DNA of 64,000 nucleotides, from positions 62,001 to 126,000 of the forward strand of contig JAPOVD010000005.1 of NCBI GenBank assembly GCA_026708305.1. The letters run 5' to 3'. The DNA is from Nitrososphaerota archaeon. Its GTDB lineage: Archaea > Thermoproteota > Nitrososphaeria > Nitrososphaerales > Nitrosopumilaceae. The position numbers and the translations under genes were made by a program. The notes under the pieces were generated by a model. That model was not told the origin of the DNA, did not search any database, and saw only the letters and a list, made by a program, of their open reading frames with translations. Below, piece by piece: positions 55,426-64,000 of the stretch (its first letter is position 1; each line of letters opens with the position of its first letter).

Positions 55426-55692
55426 TTTATTATTAGGCCTCCAAATCTTAACATTTGGAGGCGTGATGATAATTCTTTCATCTCCTAATCTTACCATATC
55501 TCCATCAAAATTTTTTATAAATGAATATAGCTCATCGATCGCTTTACGTAATCCATCAATATTTTTTTGTGCTAAGGGCGTAATTCTTAAAATTAATATT
55601 ATTTTATTTTGAATATCATTTTTTAATGAATAAATATCGTCTAATTCTCTTAATGTAATTGCTTTTAGATAGGTCGGCTCTTGTTTTTGCAT
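55417..55692 (-). CDS. sepF: SepF-like cell-division protein
   Basis: The 91-residue protein resembles archaeal SepF (DUF552): YLKAITLRELDDIYSLKNDI, then IILILRITPLAQKNIDGLRKAIDELYSFIK and MVRLGDERIIITPP. SepF anchors FtsZ to the membrane in several archaeal and bacterial groups. The N-terminus here is short and lacks a clear membrane-targeting helix. It overlaps the end of aCPSF1 by 9 bp, tail to tail. Confidence 0.8.
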   Translation of the reverse strand: MQKQEPTYLKAITLRELDDIYSLKNDIQNKIILILRITPLAQKNIDGLRKAIDELYSFIKNFDGDMVRLGDERIIITPPNVKIWRPNNKLK

Positions 55693-55752
55693 TAATTGAG
55701 GTTATGATATAATTTGAAAAGTATTACTTGTCAATTAGTATTTACATATATG

Positions 55753-56754
55753 TCAAAGACTGATTCTATATTTAGCGTATGAAGATTTGTTTGTATATTT
55801 GATATTAATTTCTTTTATATTTTCAAACTTGAAAACTACATTTGCATCTTTATTTATTGGTGCGTCTGAGTAACGTAATATTATTTGTGATGCTATCCTC
55901 TTGTAGTGATCTAATTTATTTCCACGTAATAAAGCTGTTGGTCCCATATGATCTCTTACATAAAATAAAGCATCTCTTGATAACATTAGTGATTCTATAA
56001 TTTCATTTTCTTTTTTATCCCTTCCTACAATTAATCTATTTGACAAGTCGAATCTAAAATGTCTTCCTACCTTTAAAAGTTCTATATCATTCATTGTCGG
56101 ATTTTTTACATATTTAAACAAATCTCGAATTTTTTGTGCAAACAATTTGTCTGTTAATAAACACCCTCCTCCTGCATTAGGAGGATTATTAATTTCAAAT
56201 TTCTTGGCTAATCTTAATTGTGACTTTCTTGTTCGTCCTCTAATACCATTTAAATCATTTCTTGTTATCAGTCCGTTTTTTTCAGGATTTGTTTTAGGTA
56301 ACAATTTTCCAGACAAAGGCCTGACAATTTTACCAACTAAATTAGATTCATTTTCAATAATTTTTAGTGCTTTCTTATGTTGACTCATTGGTCTTTGTCC
56401 CAATACTTCTCCAGAAATAATGAATTCTGCATTTATTTCTTTCATATATTTTTTGGCAGATTTAAACATCATAGACCTACAATCTATACAAGGATTCATA
56501 CCAGATCCAAATTTGTATTTTGGATTTTGTAGCATCTTTATGTACTCGTCTCCTAAATATACTGTTTTTAAATCAACTCCTAGATCGTCAGCTTTTTTTC
56601 TAATTTCGGAACCGCAACCTTTTCCACAATCAAAATCACAAAATGGTGTTTTTATAGCAACCGCTATCACATCAAATTTTTTTTGCATGATTTTCACTGC
56701 TAGTTGACTATCTAAACCTCCTGATAATAAAGCAATGATCTTCTTCTTACTCAT
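55753..56754 (-). CDS. PP-loop tRNA-thiolation-like enzyme (MnmA/ThiI-type)
   Basis: The 333-residue protein begins with the PP-loop ALLSGGLDSQLAV (about 8-20), then a Cys-rich stretch FCDFDCGKGCG, and a CIDCR motif near residue 88. It therefore can activate a tRNA base by adenylation and thiolate or modify it, as in the archaeal relatives of MnmA. The C-terminal half (DHMGPTALLRG and below) is not one I can place. It is divergent from the M24 peptidase gene. Confidence 0.7.
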   Translation of the reverse strand: MSKKKIIALLSGGLDSQLAVKIMQKKFDVIAVAIKTPFCDFDCGKGCGSEIRKKADDLGVDLKTVYLGDEYIKMLQNPKYKFGSGMNPCIDCRSMMFKSAKKYMKEINAEFIISGEVLGQRPMSQHKKALKIIENESNLVGKIVRPLSGKLLPKTNPEKNGLITRNDLNGIRGRTRKSQLRLAKKFEINNPPNAGGGCLLTDKLFAQKIRDLFKYVKNPTMNDIELLKVGRHFRFDLSNRLIVGRDKKENEIIESLMLSRDALFYVRDHMGPTALLRGNKLDHYKRIASQIILRYSDAPINKDANVVFKFENIKEINIKYTNKSSYAKYRISL

Positions 56755-56825
56755 GATCAGACAATTACATCACTTGACATTATAAAACTTTACAAACTTA
56801 GATTAAATAAAATAACTGGTTCAGA

Positions 56826-57875
56826 ATGGAAAAAAGAAGAAAAAATCTCATAAATAACGTATTACAGGTAGGTTGTGACGCACTAGTGTCTTTTTTACCT
56901 GAAAACATTTTTTATATGACTGGATTTTGGGGAGAAAGTATAGCTATACTAAAAAAAACATTGGAAACAATAATCATAACCTCAGAATTAGAAGAAAGTC
57001 GCGCAAAAAAAGAATCAATAAATTGTATCGTGAAATCCACAAAAGGCAACACTATAAAATCATTATTGCCAATCATATCAAATTGTAGTGCTTGTATTGA
57101 TTGTGATATTCCAGAAATATTAAAAAACTCACCATTAAAAATAACTAAATCAACTAAGCCTTTTACTAATTCACGTTTAATAAAAGATCAAAATGAATTA
57201 AATATACTCAAACAGGCTTCGAAAAAAATTGATAACTTATTTGAGATGTGTACAAATGAAGTACATATAGGACAAACAGAATTTGAATTACAATCTATAT
57301 TAATGTGTAAAGCTATGCAACAAAAAATGTTTGATACGGGTTATAAATTCACCACTAACCCATTGATTATTGCTAGCGGTCCAAACTCTGCATTTCCTCA
57401 TTCGCAGATTACAAATAGAAAATTCAAAAAAGGAGATTTAATTGTGGTGGATCTTACATTGAGATACAAAGGCTACATTTCAGATGCTACGCGTACATTT
57501 GGTTTAGGCAAAATCTCAAACAAGGCAAAAGAAATTTATGACATAGTAAAAATCTCTCAATCTAAAGGAATAGATAAAGTACAAGATGGGATAATGTGTA
57601 GTTCAATAGACTCAGTATGTAGAAAATACATCCAATCATGTGGTTATGAAAAATTCTTTATACATTCTACTGGACATGGTATAGGTATAGATGTACATGA
57701 ATCGCCAATAATATCTACTAACAATAATGAAAAATTGGATAGTAATATGGTAATTACAATTGAACCTGGTATTTACTTGCCTGGAAAATTTGGAGTTCGC
57801 ATCGAAGATTCCCTTATTGTTGATAATCCAAATACATTATTACATAACTTCACAAAAGATCTTCTAATTCTATAA
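56826..57875 (+). CDS. M24 metallopeptidase (Xaa-Pro aminopeptidase-like)
   Basis: The 349-residue protein has a creatinase-like N-terminal domain (1-120) and the pita-bread M24 fold with its metal ligands in VDLTLRYKGYISDATRTF, the catalytic His region HSTGHGIGIDVHE, TIEPGIYL and GVRIEDS. All five expected ligands are seen. It would remove N-terminal residues before proline. Its stop meets that of coaBC directly. Confidence 0.92.
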   Translation: MEKRRKNLINNVLQVGCDALVSFLPENIFYMTGFWGESIAILKKTLETIIITSELEESRAKKESINCIVKSTKGNTIKSLLPIISNCSACIDCDIPEILKNSPLKITKSTKPFTNSRLIKDQNELNILKQASKKIDNLFEMCTNEVHIGQTEFELQSILMCKAMQQKMFDTGYKFTTNPLIIASGPNSAFPHSQITNRKFKKGDLIVVDLTLRYKGYISDATRTFGLGKISNKAKEIYDIVKISQSKGIDKVQDGIMCSSIDSVCRKYIQSCGYEKFFIHSTGHGIGIDVHESPIISTNNNEKLDSNMVITIEPGIYLPGKFGVRIEDSLIVDNPNTLLHNFTKDLLIL

Positions 57876-59117
57876 CTAATTGCTAATATTTTTAATTATT
57901 GTTCGTATGATTGTTTTTGCTATATTTGTTTTAGTGGTCAAGCCAGTAGTAATAATTGAATTGTTACTTATTATAACAACATCATTATAATCAGAATTAT
58001 TATTACCTACCATCATTCTACCTATGTCGTTAGCTACAATCATATTAGAATCAGATTCAAGCATTTTTTGTCTAGCCTTTTTTATTAGTGTGGTTTTAGA
58101 AACACATGATTCAGCTTTGAAACCAACTAAAAAAACATCGTTTTGAATTTTTTTTATCTGATCAATGATCTTAATATTCTTCTTAAGTTTTAACGTTAGT
58201 TTATCTGATTTGATTTTATGCTTAATAATGTTATTAGGTTTATAGTCAGAAACAGCAGCAGATAAAATAACAACATCAATTCTATTTTTCATTTTTTTTT
58301 TTATTTCCTTGAACATTTCATCTGATGTATCAACCTGTATTACATTTACATTGTCTGGAGGCTCGATTTGAGTATGTCCACATATCAATGTTACATTTGC
58401 ATTTTGTTCTGCAAGCTCCTTAGCAAGTAGTATTCCAGTTTTACCAGTGCTATTATTTGTAATTATTTTTATTGGATCTATGTATTCTATAGTTGAACCT
58501 GCAGTAATTAAAAAACATTTATTTTTTAAAGCAGATTTCTGTTGGGTTTTATCAATTACATATTTTGTCATTTCTTCAGGTTCTATAATTTTAGCTTTGT
58601 CTTCATTGATTCTGGGCGATAAAATATTTATCTTTTTATTCAACAAATTGATATTTTTTATCACTGCAATGTTGTTATACATGGATTCATGCATGGCTAA
58701 AGCCATAAATATGGGCGTGTTTGAGCCTAATCCTACCATTAATATTGTTGATAATATACTATCTGATATGCCATTTGCTAATTTACCTATAATATTGGCA
58801 GTTGTGGGGTAAACTATTATCAAATCTGATTTACTATAATCTGCTAATTTTATATGCTCTAATTCTCCAGTAAGTTTTGTCACTGGAACATTACCAGTAG
58901 CCCATTTTAAATAATCAGGACTTAATAATTTGGTAGCAGACTTACTCATAACGCACACTACATTAGCACCATGTCGCATCAATAATCTTGCTAGTTCAAT
59001 GGATTTGTATGCAGCTACGCTTCCACATATACATAATATTATTTTTTTATTTTCTAGCTCGTTGCCACATGTATTAACTATATCATATGATGGATGATGA
59101 TAATTAATATCTTTCAA
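57876..59117 (-). CDS. coaBC: Phosphopantothenoylcysteine decarboxylase/synthase
   Basis: This bifunctional protein couples cysteine to 4'-phosphopantothenate and decarboxylates the product to 4'-phosphopantetheine. The 413 residues split into the flavoprotein domain (ICGSVAAYKSIELARLL, catalytic His in TGELEHIKLADYS) and the CTP-dependent synthetase domain (TAGSTIEYIDPIKIITNNSTGK from about 205, KIKSDKLTLKL). It overlaps panB by 4 bp and is the last gene of the CoA operon. Confidence 0.95.
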   Translation of the reverse strand: MKDINYHHPSYDIVNTCGNELENKKIILCICGSVAAYKSIELARLLMRHGANVVCVMSKSATKLLSPDYLKWATGNVPVTKLTGELEHIKLADYSKSDLIIVYPTTANIIGKLANGISDSILSTILMVGLGSNTPIFMALAMHESMYNNIAVIKNINLLNKKINILSPRINEDKAKIIEPEEMTKYVIDKTQQKSALKNKCFLITAGSTIEYIDPIKIITNNSTGKTGILLAKELAEQNANVTLICGHTQIEPPDNVNVIQVDTSDEMFKEIKKKMKNRIDVVILSAAVSDYKPNNIIKHKIKSDKLTLKLKKNIKIIDQIKKIQNDVFLVGFKAESCVSKTTLIKKARQKMLESDSNMIVANDIGRMMVGNNNSDYNDVVIISNNSIITTGLTTKTNIAKTIIRTIIKNISN

Positions 59118-59944
59118 AATTTATGTTTATGCCATTTTTGTAATTTTTCATACTCTGATTGCTTCATAGAAAACCAATTATCTGAGGTTGGAAACTTACA
59201 ATTTTCTACTTCATTCTTATACATTTTGATTGCTTTTATTATTTCACTAGATAGAGTTAAATATTTTTTTACAAATTTGAATTTTGGTTTATCATATAAA
59301 CCAAGCATGTCGTGAATCACTAATATTTGTCCATCGCAATGTATACCGGAGCCTATTCCTATAGTTGGTATGTTTAACATTTTAGTTATTATTCTTGTAA
59401 CTTCGTGATTTACCATTTCTAATATTATGCAAATTGCTCCAGACTCTTCAAGTAATTTTGCATCTTCTATGAGATTTATCGCTTCGTTTTTGGTACGACC
59501 TTTTATCTTGTTTTTTTTATTAATCATGGTTTGTGGTTGTAATCCTAGATGTCCAACAACTTGAATATTTTTTTTAGTCATAGATTTTATAATACTTGTA
59601 ATGCCAGATCCACCTTCAAGCTTTACTGCATTTGCACCAGATCTAATGAGCTTACGTGAATTACGGATCGCTTGGTCTGTATTATTATATGTGCCAAAAG
59701 GCATATCAGAAACAACAATTGCATTTTTGGTTGCCTTACTTACAGCTCTTGTGAATAAACACATGTCGTTCATCGTCACTGGTATTGTATTATTATAACC
59801 TAACATAACTACCCCTGCACTGTCTCCTACTAAAATAATATCAATCCCTGCTTGATCGCATAAGGACGCCATGGTGTAATCATAACTTGTGATTGCTGAT
59901 ATTTTTCTTGTTTTGTTCAGTATGTTCAGAATAGATCTATTCAT
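59114..59944 (-). CDS. panB: 3-methyl-2-oxobutanoate hydroxymethyltransferase
   Basis: PanB makes ketopantoate from ketoisovalerate. The 276-residue TIM-barrel protein has SYDYTMASLCDQAGIDIILVGDS near the start (metal Asp), VKLEGG near 107, HLGLQPQ near 131 and EMVNHEVTR with the catalytic Glu near 175. It overlaps the upstream synthetase gene by 8 bp. Archaeal CoA synthesis uses this enzyme together with pantoate kinase. Confidence 0.95.
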   Translation of the reverse strand: MNRSILNILNKTRKISAITSYDYTMASLCDQAGIDIILVGDSAGVVMLGYNNTIPVTMNDMCLFTRAVSKATKNAIVVSDMPFGTYNNTDQAIRNSRKLIRSGANAVKLEGGSGITSIIKSMTKKNIQVVGHLGLQPQTMINKKNKIKGRTKNEAINLIEDAKLLEESGAICIILEMVNHEVTRIITKMLNIPTIGIGSGIHCDGQILVIHDMLGLYDKPKFKFVKKYLTLSSEIIKAIKMYKNEVENCKFPTSDNWFSMKQSEYEKLQKWHKHKF

Positions 59945-60716
59945 GATTAATTACATTTTTTATGAGATTATTATTAATTTGTAATACGGAGAGATCTATA
60001 TTTTTTTTATTATTAAAAACCGTAACTATTCTTTTTAAATACTTTGTATCCTTATTTGATAATTCTTTACTTATATTAACTAAATATTTAATTCCACGCA
60101 CCACGTTGTCTATTATAGTTATGTCTGCAGTTTGTGATGTTCGTGAAAATGGATTTAGATCAAATGTAATTACGGTTTTTCCAAGTTGTTTTAATTTTAT
60201 ACATCTGTCACCATCTTCTAGTGGTACTAAAACTACATCAGCTTTATAAATACCATTTTCATCTACCACCCTCCTCATACTTTCTAAATTATTAATTTGT
60301 TTCAGCGATTTTTTCTTAACTCCTAATATTTCTTTTGCGCCTTCTTTTTGTAGAAGATTCGCAATTATTTTTTTTCTTTTTGTACTATGATAAAATAAGT
60401 TAACCTCTAATTTTGCATTCAATATATTAGATAATTCTATTATCTCTTTAGAACATAATGCAGCGATATTCCCATTTATTGAAATTATTGGAAATTTTGC
60501 AAGAAATAAAGTAGCAGAAGCTGTTTTCATGGCATTTTTAGCATTATTAGTTGTACTTTCTCCTAATAAATAGTCAAAAGCTTCGCCTCTGCCATGTGCT
60601 ATTAATCCTTGGTTTGACACAATACCTTTGTTGAATCCATCTGCAAGTTTTTCTCTAATTAGTAACGACTTCAATCTTGGATGGTTTTTTGGTATTGCTA
60701 TTTTTTTTATTTGCAA
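59937..60716 (-). CDS. 4-phosphopantoate--beta-alanine ligase
   Basis: This is the archaeal phosphopantothenate synthetase (DUF137), which joins phosphopantoate and beta-alanine, replacing the bacterial panC-coaA order. The 259-residue protein has HPRLKSLLIREKLADGF, GLIAHGRGEAFDYLLGE and DLNPFSRTSQTADITIIDN, all typical. It starts 1 bp after the pantoate kinase stop. Confidence 0.92.
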   Translation of the reverse strand: MQIKKIAIPKNHPRLKSLLIREKLADGFNKGIVSNQGLIAHGRGEAFDYLLGESTTNNAKNAMKTASATLFLAKFPIISINGNIAALCSKEIIELSNILNAKLEVNLFYHSTKRKKIIANLLQKEGAKEILGVKKKSLKQINNLESMRRVVDENGIYKADVVLVPLEDGDRCIKLKQLGKTVITFDLNPFSRTSQTADITIIDNVVRGIKYLVNISKELSNKDTKYLKRIVTVFNNKKNIDLSVLQINNNLIKNVINHE

Positions 60717-60717
60717 T

Positions 60718-61608
60718 TTATTTTATTCTAGCTCCTGTTTTATTTATTTTTGATTTTATTATCGTACATTGGTATTTTTTCATAATTTCACAAACCTTTT
60801 TTTCCATGTTTTGGTGTATTATAGAAAATATTGTTTCTCCAAAAAGTGCTATACCGCATTTAATATTATACTTATGTAATTCATGAATTATTAATTCCAT
60901 TCTTGGCGTAATTATATTCATACATTTAGCAAACTTTAACGACATATCTTGAAATTCATCACTGCTTCTTGTGTTTTTAAATCTGTTTATCATGACTGTT
61001 CCTAAATTAGACATTTTTTTACTTTGTTTGATTAGCTTTTTGGTATTTATTGGAGATAAACAACCTATTATCACTATTGCAGAATTATCTGTTTGTATTT
61101 TTTTAACTAAACCTATTCCTGGAGCTCCACATTTAGTACGTATTTCGAAGCCGCCATAAAATGTAGCTAAAACATCTCCTAAACCTGTCTTACATATTAT
61201 TTCAGCTTTATGTGCTATTCTACTAGCTTCTATTCTTGAAATTTTGTAATTAAATGCTTTGTTTAATGCCAAAGAAAGTGATAACGCTACTGCCCCGCTA
61301 CATCCCAAACCGTATCCTATTGGTATTGTTATATTGTGTTTAATGTCTACAAAAAAGCATTTTTTAGTTAATTTGAGAAATTCGTTTATTATGAATTCTG
61401 ATACTCTATTATCATCTGATTTATAACCTATATTATTTATACGAACTATAGTTTTTGTGCTGTATTTGACTACAACTGATGTAGTTATGCCATGTTCAAT
61501 AGAAAATCCTGCTCCTGTCGATCCTATTAATTCTGGTTTCGTGTGGTTTATCTCTGGTTTGAAAAAACCTGTTATGTGAGCAGGACAAAACGCAATAGCT
61601 TTCATCAT
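60718..61608 (-). CDS. Pantoate kinase
   Basis: This GHMP kinase phosphorylates pantoate. The 296-residue protein shows the N-terminal AFCPAHITGFF, the ATP loop PIGYGLGCSGAVALSLS near residue 96 and GIALFGETIFSI in the C-terminal half. Pantoate kinase is diagnostic for the archaeal CoA route. It is the first gene of the operon, divergent from the PhoU-type regulator with 62 bp between them. Confidence 0.9.
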   Translation of the reverse strand: MMKAIAFCPAHITGFFKPEINHTKPELIGSTGAGFSIEHGITTSVVVKYSTKTIVRINNIGYKSDDNRVSEFIINEFLKLTKKCFFVDIKHNITIPIGYGLGCSGAVALSLSLALNKAFNYKISRIEASRIAHKAEIICKTGLGDVLATFYGGFEIRTKCGAPGIGLVKKIQTDNSAIVIIGCLSPINTKKLIKQSKKMSNLGTVMINRFKNTRSSDEFQDMSLKFAKCMNIITPRMELIIHELHKYNIKCGIALFGETIFSIIHQNMEKKVCEIMKKYQCTIIKSKINKTGARIK

Positions 61609-61670
61609 TTAAAATTTAAACTCAATTAAAAATATAAAAATATGGTTTAAATTAATTATACTAATTTAAA

Positions 61671-62654
61671 TTGACCAAATTCATTAGGAAATTACAAAAA
61701 ATAGGAAATAGTATTTTGGTTTCATTACCAAAAGAATGGATTGATGAAAACGATTTATCCAAAAGCAATGAAATTGAATTAGAAACAAATCATAATAATA
61801 TATCTATAACAATAAACAAAAACACTCATGTTTCAAAAGAAGTAATTATCTCTTATCCAATGAAAACTGAAGGAAACATCGTTGCAAGCATAATAGGCGC
61901 GTATTTATTAGGATATGATCTAATTAAAATAAGAAGCGATGTCATCATTATTCCAACTGACGATCGTGAAAAAATACGTAATTCTATGAGAAGATTGGTT
62001 GGAATGGAAATAGTAGAAGAAGGACCATCTAACATTGATTTACAATTTTTATTAGACAGTACAACATTAAATCCGGAAAAAATATTGAAACGAATTAGTA
62101 CAATAGAATTAGGAATGTTTAACACTGTTCTATTAGGATTCTCATTAAATGATACAACTAATCTACATTCTTTGTCTACTAGTGATGATGAAGTAGATAG
62201 ACAATATTTTCTATTGGTACGACTAATTCGTACTATTATAATGGATAGAAATTTGGCAAATAAATTTAATTTAGAAAACATTGACATTTTGGATTATAGA
62301 ATAGCTGCTCATATATTAGAAACAACAGGTGATGTTATAGTTGATTTAGCAAATTTGTTAATAAATACAACTCTGACAAGAAATGATCTAAAAAAAGTTT
62401 ATGATCTAACAAGATATTTTGGTTTAGTAGAACAAAAATCAATAAATGCTTTTATACTAAACGATAGAAATCTTGCTATAGAAGCAACTAAATTATATAA
62501 TCAATATCAAAATCAAATTTATGATATTAAATACTTGTTAGAAAATAAAAAACAAATACCACTAGACTATTTAGACATTATTTATACGTTTGAAAAAATA
62601 ATAAGATCATGGATAGATATTGCAGATCTTGTAAAACCTAATTATAATAACTAG
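61671..62654 (+). CDS. AbrB-PhoU phosphate-uptake-type regulator
   Basis: The 327-residue protein starts with TTG and has an N-terminal SpoVT/AbrB-type DNA-binding fold (KLQKIGNSILVSLPKEWIDENDL) followed by two PhoU-like helical repeats. Archaeal proteins of this form regulate phosphate uptake. No pst transporter genes are in the window, so its targets are unknown. Confidence 0.8.
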   Translation: MTKFIRKLQKIGNSILVSLPKEWIDENDLSKSNEIELETNHNNISITINKNTHVSKEVIISYPMKTEGNIVASIIGAYLLGYDLIKIRSDVIIIPTDDREKIRNSMRRLVGMEIVEEGPSNIDLQFLLDSTTLNPEKILKRISTIELGMFNTVLLGFSLNDTTNLHSLSTSDDEVDRQYFLLVRLIRTIIMDRNLANKFNLENIDILDYRIAAHILETTGDVIVDLANLLINTTLTRNDLKKVYDLTRYFGLVEQKSINAFILNDRNLAIEATKLYNQYQNQIYDIKYLLENKKQIPLDYLDIIYTFEKIIRSWIDIADLVKPNYNN

Positions 62655-63175
62655 TTATAAAATTGATTATAAAATAATACTGCACATATTGTTTTAGAAT
62701 CAGTAATCTCTTTATTCTTTATCATTTTCATTATGGCATTGAATTTAATTTTTTGGACATTTGTGATTTTACAATCTATTTGTGTGTTAGTTTTATGCAA
62801 TTTTGATGCTACATAACAACGAATTAATTCTGTGCTATATCCTATTGATGAATAATACGAAAACATATGGGTCATGTTTCTAGATTTGTAGCCTGTTTCT
62901 TCTTCTAATTCTCGTATTGCACATTCTTCTGGCTGTTCATTTTTTTCAATTGTGCCAGCAGGCACTTCTAAAATGTCTTTCTCTATTGAAGCTCTATACT
63001 GTTTTACCATTATCAAATGATCTTTATCTATTGCTAACACTGAAACAGAACCATTATGTTTAACAATGTCTATTTTTTTTGTTTCACCATTTAACAACAA
63101 TTTATATTTATTTATTTCAAAAATATTATTAGAATAGATGTTATTTTTTGATATTATTTTTTTGCATTTATACAT
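62651..63175 (-). CDS. Nudix hydrolase (ADP-ribose pyrophosphatase-like)
   Basis: The 174-residue protein has a complete Nudix box, GTIEKNEQPEECAIRELEEE then TGY, near residue 95-117, preceded by a V-x-x-KQYR motif typical of ADP-ribose hydrolases. It would clear ADP-ribose or a related nucleoside diphosphate. It overlaps the end of the PhoU gene by 4 bp, tail to tail. Confidence 0.9.
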   Translation of the reverse strand: MYKCKKIISKNNIYSNNIFEINKYKLLLNGETKKIDIVKHNGSVSVLAIDKDHLIMVKQYRASIEKDILEVPAGTIEKNEQPEECAIRELEEETGYKSRNMTHMFSYYSSIGYSTELIRCYVASKLHKTNTQIDCKITNVQKIKFNAIMKMIKNKEITDSKTICAVLFYNQFYN

Positions 63176-63266
63176 GCTCTTTTTGTTATCGACACATATT
63201 ATATACTTAGTAGCAAAAATATGCTTTATTGATACCTATATAAAATGTGAAGCGAATTTTTAAATA

Positions 63267-63629
63267 ATGAATAATGAAATATCTGTACCCAAAGAAATAA
63301 GACAAATTATGTTGTCTGATGCACAAGAAACCTTTCTTGGAACAAAAAAAGGCGCCATCAAACAATACCGTTATGGTAATTTACATATACGTGAATACGA
63401 CGAATTTTTTTTGGTGCATGTAGATAAAAAAGATCCACGTAAAGATCCAATAGGACATTTGATTTTTGACGCTACTGAAGTACTAAGTGGTTTGTTATTT
63501 TCATTTATTGGTAACAAATTAACTGGAGCCATATTGAAAAAAAACAAAGGTAAGCACAACTTATTTCAGTTCTTATCGTCATTAATATTCGGCTATGTTG
63601 GTTATAATTTAACAAAAAAGTTAAGATAA
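63267..63629 (+). CDS. Hypothetical protein with a membrane-type segment
   Basis: The 120-residue protein has a polar N-terminus with FLGTKKGAIKQYRYGNLHIREYDEF and two weak hydrophobic stretches (about 72-86 and 101-115), the last followed by basic residues. I do not recognise a family. It precedes the AarF gene by 1 bp and may share its transcript. Confidence 0.5.
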   Translation: MNNEISVPKEIRQIMLSDAQETFLGTKKGAIKQYRYGNLHIREYDEFFLVHVDKKDPRKDPIGHLIFDATEVLSGLLFSFIGNKLTGAILKKNKGKHNLFQFLSSLIFGYVGYNLTKKLR

Positions 63630-63630
63630 A

Positions 63631-64000
63631 GTGGAATACACAATATTTAGAATTATTAAAGTAATTTTTAAAATTTTACCAATAATACTGATATTCAAAA
63701 ATGATAGGAATGACTGGATCAAAAAACACGGTAGTAATATTAATATCAAAAAATATAATAAACATGCGAATTCTATTTTGCATACTTTCATATCTCTAGG
63801 ACCTGCTTATATCAAGTTGGGACAATGGCTTTCATCACGCGCTGACATTTTGCCACAACCATATTTGTCCATACTTTCAAATTTGCAGGATAAAATCCCA
63901 CCTGATCCATTTTATAAAATTAAATCAATAATAGAAAACGAGATAGGGAAAAATAAATTTGATTATATTTTTCCACATGCTATATCTGGAGCATCATTAG
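63631..64000 (+). CDS. AarF/UbiB-family kinase, 5' part
   Basis: A GTG-started frame runs off the right edge (123 codons seen). The family motif LGPAYIKLGQWLSSRADILP, with its Lys and Gln, lies near residue 55-74, then QDKIPPDP. AarF/UbiB proteins are atypical kinases linked to isoprenoid quinone or lipid homeostasis in membranes. The start is supported by the spacing from the previous stop; the rest lies outside the window. Confidence 0.88.
   Translation, partial: MEYTIFRIIKVIFKILPIILIFKNDRNDWIKKHGSNINIKKYNKHANSILHTFISLGPAYIKLGQWLSSRADILPQPYLSILSNLQDKIPPDPFYKIKSIIENEIGKNKFDYIFPHAISGASL

Noticed and set aside
1-64000. Mobile elements, integrases, toxin-antitoxin modules, defence systems, rRNA genes
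   Set aside because: No transposase, integrase, terminal repeat, nuclease cluster or rRNA sequence was recognised on either strand.

Overview
The window is a gene-dense, strongly AT-rich stretch of archaeal chromosome. The information-processing genes are archaeal: PolD large subunit, GINS, PCNA, TFB, RpoL, TFS, aCPSF1, thermosome, proteasome beta, class I CCA enzyme and archaeal TyrRS. Ether-lipid (glycerol-1-phosphate dehydrogenase), archaeal CoA-pathway and aconitase-X mevalonate-pathway genes are also present. PolD combined with a FolE-type GTP cyclohydrolase I, SepF, anaerobic-type cobalamin methyltransferases, APS reductase plus ATP sulfurylase and frequent TTG starts fits Nitrososphaerota (Thaumarchaeota), probably a low-GC marine Nitrosopumilales relative. 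That placement is inference; no amo or rRNA gene is in the window.

Layout. 1-8.2 kb: end of polC, glyA, thermosome, glnA, GINS, an SDR. 8.4-18.6 kb: tRNA-Pro, a COG2112 kinase overlapping cca, the UPF0200/UPF0201 pair, rnz, prs, an MscS channel, a lysine-aminomutase-like radical SAM enzyme, TFB and a hemerythrin. 18.6-22.9 kb: tiny zinc-finger and membrane ORFs, then preQ0 genes (queE, folE, queC) with thrB and a frame-broken GPN-loop GTPase. 23-33.6 kb: membrane protein, zinc ribbon, glycosyltransferase, THUMP protein, cysH-sat, nth, aconitase X and RqcH/NFACT. 33.7-38.9 kb: cobalamin run (cbiT-cbiL-cbiF), ferredoxin, RecA-like remnant, class V aminotransferase, phosphatase. 39.7-43.3 kb: rpoL-tfs-pcn-lysC-cbiH run. 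43.3-48.7 kb: tyrS run, a patch of very small Cys-rich proteins and a winged-helix protein, FMN reductase, two tRNAs. 48.7-57.9 kb: nadM, an aminotransferase, FKBP, egsA, psmB, aCPSF1, sepF, a PP-loop enzyme, an M24 peptidase. 57.9-61.6 kb: a compact CoA operon (pantoate kinase, phosphopantothenate synthetase, panB, coaBC). 61.7-64 kb: AbrB-PhoU regulator, Nudix, hypothetical protein, start of an AarF/UbiB kinase.

Most of the window is core housekeeping DNA with no mobile element, CRISPR array or obvious genomic island. The points most worth a second look are small: the frame break splitting the GPN-loop GTPase, an in-frame stop in a zinc-ribbon gene, a roughly 20-nt insertion in the D-loop of tRNA-Arg(CCT), a tRNA-Val with C at position 33, a perfect 18-bp tandem repeat in the thermosome tail, a 44-nt identical stretch shared by two cobalamin methyltransferase genes, and several micro-proteins of 31-60 residues with zinc-binding cysteines. 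I did not find convincing evidence for a new multi-gene system.
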